A stretch of DNA of 49,175 nt, taken from positions 1 through 49,175 of the forward strand of contig JBMNQS010000005.1 in the NCBI GenBank assembly GCA_050944255.1, given 5' to 3'. Below the pieces are notes generated by a model. The model saw nothing but the letters and a program-made list of their open reading frames with translations. It searched no databases and was not told where the DNA came from. Origin of the DNA: JBMNQS01 sp050944255. GTDB taxonomy: Bacteria; Bacillota; Clostridia; Christensenellales; Maliibacteriaceae. The position numbers and the translations under genes were made by a program. This document shows positions 1-6,542 of the stretch, one piece after another; the stretch's first letter is position 1, and each line of letters opens with the position of its first letter.

Positions 1-163
1 GTACCGCGGGGCCGCTGTAGAGGGGCTTTTCATCGCCGGAGGAAATGCCCAGCACGGTGCGCAATTGCGGAGACATAGCGGAGGCATACACCGCGACGAT
101 TACCGCGATGATAATCAAATTGACCATCTGCTTGCGAAAAAAACGAAGCACTTTCTTCCACAT
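1..163 (-). CDS. N-terminus of a membrane-anchored protein, possibly a sporulation polysaccharide deacetylase (partial)
   Basis: Only the first 54 codons lie in the window; the gene continues past base 1. The visible part has a basic start (MWKKVLRFFRKQ), one hydrophobic segment at about residues 13-28 (VNLIIIAVIVAVYASA), then an extracytoplasmic stretch. It therefore looks like a signal anchor or signal peptide. The gene follows pnp, the place of the polysaccharide deacetylase ylxY in Bacillus, and a SigE-like promoter lies just upstream (195-223). Identification as a deacetylase is inference from position; no catalytic domain is visible. The ribosome site is weak (GTGGGGG). Confidence 0.6.
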   Translation of the reverse strand, partial: MWKKVLRFFRKQMVNLIIIAVIVAVYASAMSPQLRTVLGISSGDEKPLYSGPAV

Positions 164-194
164 TTGAATGCCCCCACTTTGCAGTCTCATTAAT

Positions 195-223
195 AGCGTA
201 TGGAGGCGAAAAAGCAAATATGA
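195..223 (-). promoter_or_regulatory. SigE-like (mother-cell sporulation) promoter of the partial gene
   Basis: On the minus strand a -35 element TCATATT (223-217) and a -10 element CATACGCT (202-195) are separated by exactly 14 bases. The Bacillus SigE consensus is KMATATT-N14-CATACAHT, so the only mismatch is one base in the -10. The predicted start lies about 25 bases before the ATG at 163. This supports a sporulation role for the downstream gene. Confidence 0.6.
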
Positions 224-370
224 ACGTGGACATCCTGTATTTTCGGCGCAGGACTTCCTGCCGGCGGGAAGGATGCTTCCCTCTTTCCTGCCGGCACATG
301 GCGCAGCCCGGTTTTCTCCGGTGTTTTTACGCAACGGCGCCGTAAAAGCGGTGGCCGCGTATACGGTTTG

Positions 371-403
371 CGAAAGAAAAAGAGCGTGCCGCCGGCACAC
401 TCT
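371..403 (-). terminator. Rho-independent terminator
   Basis: On the minus strand AGAGTGTGCC pairs with GGCACGCTCT around a GGC loop (10 pairs with one T-G wobble), followed by TTTTTCTTT. It lies about 160 bases beyond the pnp terminator and insulates the sporulation-type promoter downstream from read-through. Confidence 0.75.
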
Positions 404-407
404 AGGG

Positions 408-434
408 CCGTCAAAAAACATAGTTTTTTGACGG
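408..434. repeat. Perfect 12-bp inverted repeat, 3-base loop
   Basis: CCGTCAAAAAAC (408-419) and GTTTTTTGACGG (423-434) flank ATA. The hairpin forms equally on both strands and has no external T-run, so it is not a standard terminator. It sits 19 bases from a second inverted repeat of similar build at 454-485. Its role is unknown. Confidence 0.6.
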
Positions 435-453
435 GAATGCCAGAGCTTTTCCT

Positions 454-485
454 GCTGCAAAAACCAAACGGCCGGTTTTTGCAGC
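454..485. repeat. Perfect 12-bp inverted repeat, 8-base loop
   Basis: GCTGCAAAAACC (454-465) and GGTTTTTGCAGC (474-485) flank AAACGGCC. It has the same layout as the repeat at 408-434: a GC-rich base with A/T-rich upper arms. No transposase is nearby, so calling it a mobile-element end would be unsupported. Confidence 0.55.
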
Positions 486-561
486 GGTCGGAAAACCCTG
501 AAAGGAGTGGGCTGCGGCCGCACAGGGTCGGCCCCCTTGGGTCTGTCGCCCTTGCCCACGG

Positions 562-591
562 AATTAAAATTAGGGGGCTTCGGCCCCCTAA
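562..591 (-). terminator. pnp terminator
   Basis: On the minus strand TTAGGGGGC pairs perfectly with GCCCCCTAA around a CGAA tetraloop, followed by TTTTAATT. It starts about 30 bases after the pnp stop codon and closes the long translation/RNA-metabolism operon. Confidence 0.9.
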
Positions 592-621
592 TAACCCCAA
601 AAGGAACTTTTTTTCCTTGAA

Positions 622-2724
622 TTATTCTTCGGTGGGAAGCTCTTCTTCCCTGACACCCCAGTGGGTCAGGTTGACGCGGCCCTGCTTGTCGATCTCCTGC
701 ACCTTCACCAGAAGATCGTCTCCAATATTGACCACATCCTCCACTTTTTCAACTCTGCGGTCCGACAGCTTGGAGATATGCACCATGCCGTCCTTGCCGG
801 GCAGAAGCTCCACAAAGGCGCCGAAGGGCAGTATGCGGACCACCTTGCCGCGGAACACGTCGCCCACCTTGATTTCGCGCACGATGGAGTCGATCATCTT
901 CTTGGCGGCTTTGGCGGCGTCGGAATCCGGGGTGGCGATGTAGACGCGGCCGTCGTCCTCGATATCGATCTTCACGCCGGTATCGGCGATGATCTTGTTG
1001 ATGACCTTGCCGCGGGGTCCCACCACCTCGCCGATCTTCTCGGGATTGATGGAGAAGGTGATGATTTTCGGGGCGTATTTGGAAAGCTCGGCACGGGGTT
1101 CGGGCAGCACCTCCAGCATTCTGTCCATGATGAACAGGCGGCCCACTCTTGCCTGGGACAGCGCGCGGGTCAGGACTTCCTCGTCGATGCCCTTGATCTT
1201 GATGTCCATCTGAATGGCGGTGATGCCCCGTTTGGTGCCGGCCACTTTAAAGTCCATGTCGCCCAGGAAGTCCTCAAGACCCTGGATGTCGGTTAAAATG
1301 GCGATATTGCCGTTTGACTCGTCCTTGATCAGGCCCATGGCCACGCCGGCCACAGGGGCCTTCAGGGGCACGCCAGCATCCATCAGGCACAGCGTGCTGC
1401 CGCATACGCTGGCCATGGAGGTGGAACCGTTGGAGGAAATGGCTTCGGATACCACGCGCAGGGCGTACGGGAACTCGTCCTCGCCGGGCAGAACCGGCTC
1501 CAGGGCGCGTCCGGCCAATGCGCCGTGACCGATCTCGCGGCGGCCGGGCCCGCGCATGGGGCGCGTCTCGCCGGTGGAGTAGGACGGGAAATTATACTGA
1601 TGCATGTAGCGCTTGGTTTCTTCGGGTGAAATGCCGTCGAGTATCTGTACCTCGCCCATGGCGCCCAGTGTGCAAACGCTCATCACCTGTGTCTGGCCGC
1701 GGGTGAATACCGCGCTGCCGTGGGGCCTGGGCAAAATGCCCACCTCGCTCCAGATGGGACGCACCTCGTCCATGGCGCGGCCGTCGGGGCGGATCTGATG
1801 GTTGATGATCTTATCGCGGACGATCTCCTTGGTGATGGAGTAGATGATGTCGTCGATCTGGTCTTCGCAGTCCGGATACTCTCCGCTGAAGTGCTCCAGC
1901 ACTTCTTTATCCACTTGGTCGCTGCGGGACTGGCGCTCGTCGCGGTCGAAGGTGTCCAGGCTCCATTTCACCTTGTCGTAGGCGTACGCGCGCACCTTGG
2001 CGGCCAGTTCGGCATCCACGGTGGATTCGGGTACGGCCCTTTTGGGCTTGCCCACCTGAGCCACGATCTCATCCTGCCAGGCCACGAGCTTTTTGATATT
2101 CTCGTGAGCCAGAAGGATGGCCTTGAGCATGGTATCCTCGTCCACCTCGTTGGCGCCGGCCTCCACCATCATCACCGCGTCGCGGGTGCCCGAGACCACC
2201 AGGTGAAGATCGCTCTTTTCCTGCTGCTCGGCGTCGGGATTGACGATCAGTTCCCCGTCCACCAGGCCGACGAGCACGCTGCCGGTGGGACCCGCGAAGG
2301 GCAGGTCTGAAATGGACAGCGCGGCGGATGAACCGACCATGGCCAGCACATCGGGGGGAACGTCGTTATCCACGGAAAGCACCGTGGCCACGATCTGCAC
2401 GTCATTGCGGAAAGTTTTGGGGAAGAGCGGGCGGATGGGCCTGTCGATCAGGCGGCAGGTGAGGATGGCCTTTTCCGACGGGCGGCCTTCACGCTTGATA
2501 AAACCGCCGGGGATTTTGCCCGCGGCGTAGAGCTTCTCTTCGTATTCAACGCTCAGCGGAAAGAAGTCGATGCCTTCCCTAGGCTTTTCAGAGCCCGTTG
2601 CGCAGACAAGCAGGTGCGTCTCTCCACAGTGAATAAACACGGCGCCGCCGGCCTGTTCTGCATATTTGCCGGTCTCCATAGTGATTTTGCGGCCGGCCAG
2701 TTCCATTTCAAATACACGATGCAT
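622..2724 (-). CDS. pnp: Polyribonucleotide nucleotidyltransferase (PNPase)
   Basis: Phosphorolytic 3'-5' exoribonuclease that degrades mRNA, releasing nucleoside diphosphates, and works in a cytoplasmic trimer. The 700-residue protein has the usual two RNase PH-type domains. The second carries the active-site region (GDMDFKVAGTKRG, then QMDIKIKG). A KH domain (IGEVVGPRGKVINKI) and a C-terminal S1 domain (GDVFRGKVVRILPFGAFVE) follow. An open frame extends 11 codons further upstream, but the ATG at 2724 has GAGGAG ten bases before it and begins like known PNPases (MHRVFEMELAGRK). It follows rpsO with a hairpin between, the arrangement conserved in bacteria where the junction is often an RNase processing point. 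Confidence 0.97.
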   Translation of the reverse strand: MHRVFEMELAGRKITMETGKYAEQAGGAVFIHCGETHLLVCATGSEKPREGIDFFPLSVEYEEKLYAAGKIPGGFIKREGRPSEKAILTCRLIDRPIRPLFPKTFRNDVQIVATVLSVDNDVPPDVLAMVGSSAALSISDLPFAGPTGSVLVGLVDGELIVNPDAEQQEKSDLHLVVSGTRDAVMMVEAGANEVDEDTMLKAILLAHENIKKLVAWQDEIVAQVGKPKRAVPESTVDAELAAKVRAYAYDKVKWSLDTFDRDERQSRSDQVDKEVLEHFSGEYPDCEDQIDDIIYSITKEIVRDKIINHQIRPDGRAMDEVRPIWSEVGILPRPHGSAVFTRGQTQVMSVCTLGAMGEVQILDGISPEETKRYMHQYNFPSYSTGETRPMRGPGRREIGHGALAGRALEPVLPGEDEFPYALRVVSEAISSNGSTSMASVCGSTLCLMDAGVPLKAPVAGVAMGLIKDESNGNIAILTDIQGLEDFLGDMDFKVAGTKRGITAIQMDIKIKGIDEEVLTRALSQARVGRLFIMDRMLEVLPEPRAELSKYAPKIITFSINPEKIGEVVGPRGKVINKIIADTGVKIDIEDDGRVYIATPDSDAAKAAKKMIDSIVREIKVGDVFRGKVVRILPFGAFVELLPGKDGMVHISKLSDRRVEKVEDVVNIGDDLLVKVQEIDKQGRVNLTHWGVREEELPTEE

Positions 2725-2769
2725 GCTTTCTTTTCTCCTCTTTCGTTCTTCTTCCAACTCGTCCTATAA

Positions 2770-2803
2770 AATGAAAGCGGTAGCAAAAGCCGCCGCTTTC
2801 ATT
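2770..2803 (-). terminator. rpsO-pnp intercistronic hairpin (weak terminator or processing site)
   Basis: AATGAAAGCGG pairs perfectly with CCGCTTTCATT (11 base pairs, 12-base loop) just after rpsO. On the minus strand it is followed only by TTATAGG, so termination should be partial. The equivalent hairpin in E. coli is a leaky terminator and RNase III target; the same role here is inference. Confidence 0.65.
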
Positions 2804-2809
2804 CTGGTA

Positions 2810-3073
2810 TCACTTACGCAAATTCAGTTCGGCGATCAGCTGGCGATAACGTTCGATGTCTTTTTTCTTTAAGTAGTTCAGCATCGAACGGCGCTGCCCA
2901 ACCATTTTCAGCAGGCCGCGACGGGAATGATGGTCCTTCTTGTGGATCTTCAGGTGCTCGTTCAGGTGGTTGATTCTCTCCGTCAGCAGGGCCACCTGCA
3001 CCTCGGGAGAGCCGGTATCGCTCTCATGTGTCCTGAAACCGCCGATGATCTCGGTCTTTTTCGCTTTGTCCAT
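2810..3073 (-). CDS. rpsO: 30S ribosomal protein S15
   Basis: Primary 16S rRNA-binding protein of the small-subunit platform. The 87-residue length and the sequence (THESDTGSPEVQVALLTERI, then HKKDHHSRRGLLKMVGQRR) match the family along its whole length. The start is the ATG at 3073 with AGGAGG about eight bases upstream. It has its own SigA promoter (3180-3208) and a roughly 100-base leader, and lies directly before pnp. Confidence 0.98.
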   Translation of the reverse strand: MDKAKKTEIIGGFRTHESDTGSPEVQVALLTERINHLNEHLKIHKKDHHSRRGLLKMVGQRRSMLNYLKKKDIERYRQLIAELNLRK

Positions 3074-3179
3074 AAAAAAAATCCTCCTCTAGCGCATTGG
3101 CTAATTCATTGACCCCCGCAAGCATCGTAGGGCGCTGGAGATACGCCGGACAGCGCATGCGGTTGAAAACACGAGAAAT

Positions 3180-3208
3180 AGTATAACACACTGCCGCTGT
3201 GAAAGCAA
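3180..3208 (-). promoter_or_regulatory. SigA promoter of rpsO-pnp
   Basis: TTGCTT (3208-3203), a 17-base spacer and TATACT (3185-3180) on the minus strand. Predicted transcription starts near 3173, giving a leader of about 100 bases. In that leader GCGCTG and CAGCGC can pair before the AGGAGG site. Confidence 0.75.
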
Positions 3209-3282
3209 CACGGGCTAATGGATGATTTGCATCGGGCAGTCAGTTCTTTTGGGTATTCAGGAAGGCTGGGTGTTTCCTGCCG

Positions 3283-3319
3283 GCGCCGGGCAGCCCACAA
3301 AACATCATCTGCCGGGCGC
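3283..3319 (-). repeat. GC-rich hairpin after ribF, no T-run
   Basis: GCGCC-C-GGCAG and CTGCC-C-GGCGC (minus strand) pair over ten bases with one internal mismatch around a 15-base loop, 18 bases after the ribF stop. The following bases (CGGCAGGAAAC) are not T-rich, so it may stabilise the 3' end or pause polymerase rather than act as a classical terminator. Confidence 0.45.
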
Positions 3320-3337
3320 AACGCCGTCTTCTTATTA

Positions 3338-4267
3338 TTACCCCAATTTGGAAAAATATTGCCGCGCTTCCAGTACGTCTTTGTCAATCTGTTCCTTCAG
3401 CGCGTCGATGCTGCCGAAAGCGCGTTCGTCGCGCAGGCGCATCAGAAGCTCGATCTCCACGTTCTGGCCGTAGATATCGCCTTCAAAGTCAAGGATGAAG
3501 GTTTCCACCATGGGCTCGGTAAGCTCGTCTACCGTGGGATGCACGCCGATGTTGGTCATGGCCTGCATCGGCTCTTTCTCGCCGGCCAGCTGAACGCGGG
3601 TCAGATACACCCCCGTTGCCGGAATCAGCATGCCCGAGGCGGGACGCAGGTTGGCCGTGGGGAAGCCGAGTGTGTGCCCCCGGCTGTCGCCGTGCTGGAT
3701 GGTGCCCGACAGCGTATAGGGGCGGCCCAGGCACGCGTTGGCGTACTCGATATCGCCGTGGGCCAGCGCCAGACGGATGCGCGAGGAGGAGATGGCCACC
3801 CCGCCCGCGGTCACCGGCGGCACCACACGCAGCGTGATGCCCAGTTCGTCCGCCTCCTCTGCCAGGCGCGATACACTGCCCAGATTATCCCTGCCGAATG
3901 CGGCGCCCTGACCGATCACCAGATGCCGCATGCCGATATCTTCCCGAAGCATGTCGATAAACTCCGCGTAGGTCATATCGGCAAACTCCGGCGTAAAGTG
4001 CTCCAGATGCAGGCAGTCCATGCCGCTTGTCGCCAGAAGGCCGATTTTCTGCTCGATCGTCGTCAGCGACGGGACGGGCTTACCCTGCAAAACGGCGGCC
4101 GGATGCTCATAGAACGTGTAGACATGAAGCGGAAGGCCCATGTCGTCGGCGTCCTTTCTGGCAATGGACAACAAGTATTTGTGTCCGGCGTGGACGCCGT
4201 CGAATACGCCCAGCGCCAATACGACGCCATCTTGGGCGGTCTTCCCGGATTCTCTGGTCTTGGTCAT
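3338..4267 (-). CDS. ribF: Bifunctional riboflavin kinase / FAD synthetase
   Basis: Converts riboflavin to FMN and FMN to FAD. The 309-residue protein has the N-terminal adenylyltransferase domain with the nucleotide-binding motif LGVFDGVHAGH (about 18-28) and the ISSSRIR motif. The C-terminal kinase domain has GHTLGFPTANL and TNIGVHPTV. One oddity: the usual GxDFxFG segment of the adenylyltransferase domain reads IGQGAAFGRDNLG, losing the acidic and first aromatic residues, so FAD synthetase efficiency is uncertain. Its ATG overlaps the truB stop in an ATGA junction, which suggests translational coupling. Confidence 0.95.
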   Translation of the reverse strand: MTKTRESGKTAQDGVVLALGVFDGVHAGHKYLLSIARKDADDMGLPLHVYTFYEHPAAVLQGKPVPSLTTIEQKIGLLATSGMDCLHLEHFTPEFADMTYAEFIDMLREDIGMRHLVIGQGAAFGRDNLGSVSRLAEEADELGITLRVVPPVTAGGVAISSSRIRLALAHGDIEYANACLGRPYTLSGTIQHGDSRGHTLGFPTANLRPASGMLIPATGVYLTRVQLAGEKEPMQAMTNIGVHPTVDELTEPMVETFILDFEGDIYGQNVEIELLMRLRDERAFGSIDALKEQIDKDVLEARQYFSKLG

Positions 4268-5190
4268 GATTCATCTCCGTCAAAAAGCATAATCTGTGGG
4301 CGCAGGACGCACCGGCCGTCTTCGCGCACGGCCAGGGCAAGCGAAATGAGCTGCTTTTCTTCTTCGTCCATTATACAATAGGTTTGACCGCATACAACAT
4401 TTTTTTTTGCATCTTTTTGCAGATCTTTCAGTGAAAGCGTCCCGCCGTTGACGGCGCGTTTGAATGCGGAAGAGGTGATGGAAACGGCGGGATAGGCCCT
4501 GAGCACTTCGCGCAGGGGCGTGATGATCCGCCGGATATTCCCTTCGTCTTTGAGCGATACGATGTCCTGTACCGTCAGGGCGTCCTTGATGTGAAAGTCG
4601 CCGCTCTGCACGCGCGTCAGGGCGCACAGGTGTGCGCAGGTGTTTAATCTGGCGGCCATGTCGGCGGCCAGCGTGCGGATATAGGTGCCGGAAGAGCAGG
4701 TGATATCCAGGCTGTAGGTGTACGCATCCTCCCGGCGGTGCAGTTTCAGATTGTAAACCTGCACCCTGCGGACGGACAACTCGAAATCCCGTCCCCCGCG
4801 GGCCAGGTCGTAGGCCCTTGCGCCGCCGATGGAAACGGCGGAGTACCTGGGCGGCACCTGGCTGATTTCGCCCGTGAAGAAAGGCAGAACACGGGCCAGA
4901 TCCTGCTCGGTAAAGGTGACGGGCATGCGCCTTGTAATTTCTCCGTCCTGATCCAGCGTATCGGTGGCCGTGCCGAAGCGGACGGTGGCGATATAGCGTT
5001 TGCGGCCGGCGAGCATCAGGTCGAACAGCCGCGTGGCCTTGCCTGTCAGTATGGGCAGGACGCCCGCCGCGGCAGGGTCAAGCGTTCCCCCGTGGCCGAT
5101 CTTTTTGACGTCCAGCATGCGCCGCAGCCAGACCACCGCGTCGCTGGAGGTCATATCCGGCGGCTTGAGAAAGTTGACGGCGCCGTTCAT
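4264..5190 (-). CDS. truB: tRNA pseudouridine(55) synthase
   Basis: Makes pseudouridine 55 in the T-loop of tRNAs. The 308-residue protein contains the catalytic-aspartate motif HGGTLDPAAAGVLP near residues 33-46, a conserved segment around QVPPRYSAVSIGGARAYDLA, and CSSGTYIRTLAADM. The C-terminal about 70 residues form a PUA-like extension. It overlaps nrnA upstream and ribF downstream by four bases each, so the three are probably co-translated. Confidence 0.97.
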   Translation of the reverse strand: MNGAVNFLKPPDMTSSDAVVWLRRMLDVKKIGHGGTLDPAAAGVLPILTGKATRLFDLMLAGRKRYIATVRFGTATDTLDQDGEITRRMPVTFTEQDLARVLPFFTGEISQVPPRYSAVSIGGARAYDLARGGRDFELSVRRVQVYNLKLHRREDAYTYSLDITCSSGTYIRTLAADMAARLNTCAHLCALTRVQSGDFHIKDALTVQDIVSLKDEGNIRRIITPLREVLRAYPAVSITSSAFKRAVNGGTLSLKDLQKDAKKNVVCGQTYCIMDEEEKQLISLALAVREDGRCVLRPQIMLFDGDES

Positions 5191-6149
5191 TGCGCGCCGC
5201 TCCCCACGGCCTTGCGCATGGCGTTTACAATCTTTTCCTCGGCTTCGGAAAGAGACATGTCCATGGTGATGCCGGCGGCCAGGGCATGCCCTCCCCCGCC
5301 GAACGCGGCGGCCAGTTCGTTTACATTATAGCCCTCCACGCACCGGAGGCTGACGCGTATGCCCGAATCGGATTCGCGCAGCAGCGCCACTATTTTGCCG
5401 CCCTGTATGTCCCGCAGATAGTCGATGAGCCCCTCCGCATCCTCTCCGGTGGCGCCGGCGGCCTCGAACATTTCCCGGGTAACGCAGGACCAGATGATCC
5501 TGCCGTCCGGATCGGATTTCATGGCCGTGAGCATCAAACCCAAAAGCCTGGCATAGGCCATGGAGCTTTCGCAATAGAGTTTTCTGTGGATACCGTTGAC
5601 GTCGATGCCGGCGGCCACCAGTTTGGCTACGGCCAGATGGGTGGCTTCGGTGACATTGGAAAAGGTGAACGCGCCCGTATCGGTGCAGATGGCCACGTAC
5701 AGGAGCGTGGCCATATCCTTCGTCAGGGCGACTTTATTTTCCTCAATGACCGACAAAATCATCTCGCCGGTGGCCGCCGCGCCGAAGTCGAGGATATTGA
5801 CGCTCCCGAAACGGCTGTTGCTGATATGATGGTCGATATTCACGACAAAAGTGCCGTCGCGAACGATGCCTGCGGCGTCGCCGACGCGGCTGGGGTCGGT
5901 GGCGTCCACGCTGATGACCGCCTGGTAATCTTTTGCGATTTCATCGGGGTAAATAATTTTATCCACGCCGGGCAAAAAGGCGTATGTATCCGATACAAGC
6001 GTCGGGAGGATCACATCGCTACGGATATTTCGCGCCGCAAGCGCAAAATGCAGCGCCAATGCGCTGCCCAATGCGTCTCCGTCCGGGGAAACGTGCGATA
6101 CAATCGCAAGCTGCCGGTAGTTTTTCAGATGGGAAAAGTCCAGTAACAT
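5187..6149 (-). CDS. nrnA: DHH-family bifunctional oligoribonuclease / pAp phosphatase
   Basis: Degrades short RNA oligonucleotides (nanoRNA) and dephosphorylates pAp. Visible motifs are SHVSPDGDALGSALAL (DHH motif I, metal binding), VISVDATD, the NIDHHISN signature and the DHHA1 glycine-rich motif FGGGGHALAAG near the C-terminus. The ATG at 6149 is preferred because GAGGAG lies five bases before it. A GTG two codons earlier (6155) would overlap the rbfA stop but has no room for a ribosome site. It sits between rbfA and truB, as in many Clostridia. Confidence 0.94.
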   Translation of the reverse strand: MLLDFSHLKNYRQLAIVSHVSPDGDALGSALALHFALAARNIRSDVILPTLVSDTYAFLPGVDKIIYPDEIAKDYQAVISVDATDPSRVGDAAGIVRDGTFVVNIDHHISNSRFGSVNILDFGAAATGEMILSVIEENKVALTKDMATLLYVAICTDTGAFTFSNVTEATHLAVAKLVAAGIDVNGIHRKLYCESSMAYARLLGLMLTAMKSDPDGRIIWSCVTREMFEAAGATGEDAEGLIDYLRDIQGGKIVALLRESDSGIRVSLRCVEGYNVNELAAAFGGGGHALAAGITMDMSLSEAEEKIVNAMRKAVGSGAQ

Positions 6150-6151
6150 GC

Positions 6152-6529
6152 TCACTCCTCGTTTGTTTCCTCTGTGTTTTCCTGCGGAACCAGTTCGTTT
6201 AAAAGCCGGGCCATATGCACGCCGTACTCAATGGACGTATCGGACGCAAAATGCATCTGCGGCGTGTAGCGGAGCTTCATCCGGCTTCCGATTTCACGGC
6301 GGATATAGCCCTTCGCGGCTTCAATGGCGGCAAAGCACTCCGCCGCGGCGAGCTCGTCCACGCCATAGACGCTGATGCGCACCTTGGCGTGACGGAAGTC
6401 CCTCGTGACGTCGCAGGAGGTGACGCTGACCACGCCCTTGATGCGCGGGTCCTTCAATGATCGGATGATTTCGGCCAGTTCCCGCTGCATTTCAACGGAA
6501 ACGCGGGTCATTCTGTTTTGATCGGACAA
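6152..6529 (-). CDS. rbfA: 30S ribosome-binding factor A
   Basis: Cold-shock ribosome maturation factor acting late in 30S assembly. It has the RbfA KH-like fold sequence: RVSVEMQRELAEIIRSLKDP at the start, VTSCDVTRDFRHAKVRISV, and a C-terminal RYTPQMHFASDTSIEYG. The start chosen is TTG at 6529, with AAGGAG nine bases upstream overlapping the infB stop. The next ATG (6511) lacks a site, and the longer frame would start at a TTG inside infB. Length 125 residues, normal for the family. Confidence 0.9.
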   Translation of the reverse strand: MSDQNRMTRVSVEMQRELAEIIRSLKDPRIKGVVSVTSCDVTRDFRHAKVRISVYGVDELAAAECFAAIEAAKGYIRREIGSRMKLRYTPQMHFASDTSIEYGVHMARLLNELVPQENTEETNEE

Positions 6530-6542
6530 TACTTTCCGCTCC

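Larger units (their letters stand above)
164..621. other. 458-base intergenic region with SigE-like promoter, two terminators and two perfect inverted repeats
   Basis: No convincing gene is present on either strand. Reading in the minus direction it holds the pnp terminator (562-591), a GC-rich stretch (486-561), two perfect 12-base-pair inverted repeats (454-485 and 408-434), a second terminator (371-403), a run of small hairpins around CCTGCCGGC motifs (245-295) and the promoter of the left-edge gene. The 404-561 interval between two terminators could hold a small RNA, but I see no clear promoter for one. Confidence 0.5.

Noticed and set aside
168..431. 87-codon plus-strand frame after the left-edge gene
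   Set aside because: Runs through a promoter, hairpins and a terminator of the other strand; no ribosome site or family match.
408..485. Inverted repeats as ends of an insertion sequence
   Set aside because: The two repeats are different sequences, each a local hairpin, with no transposase or target duplication.
3218..4381. 387-codon open frame on the plus strand
   Set aside because: Exactly opposite ribF, with composition typical of antisense frames in GC-rich genes and no family pattern or ribosome site.
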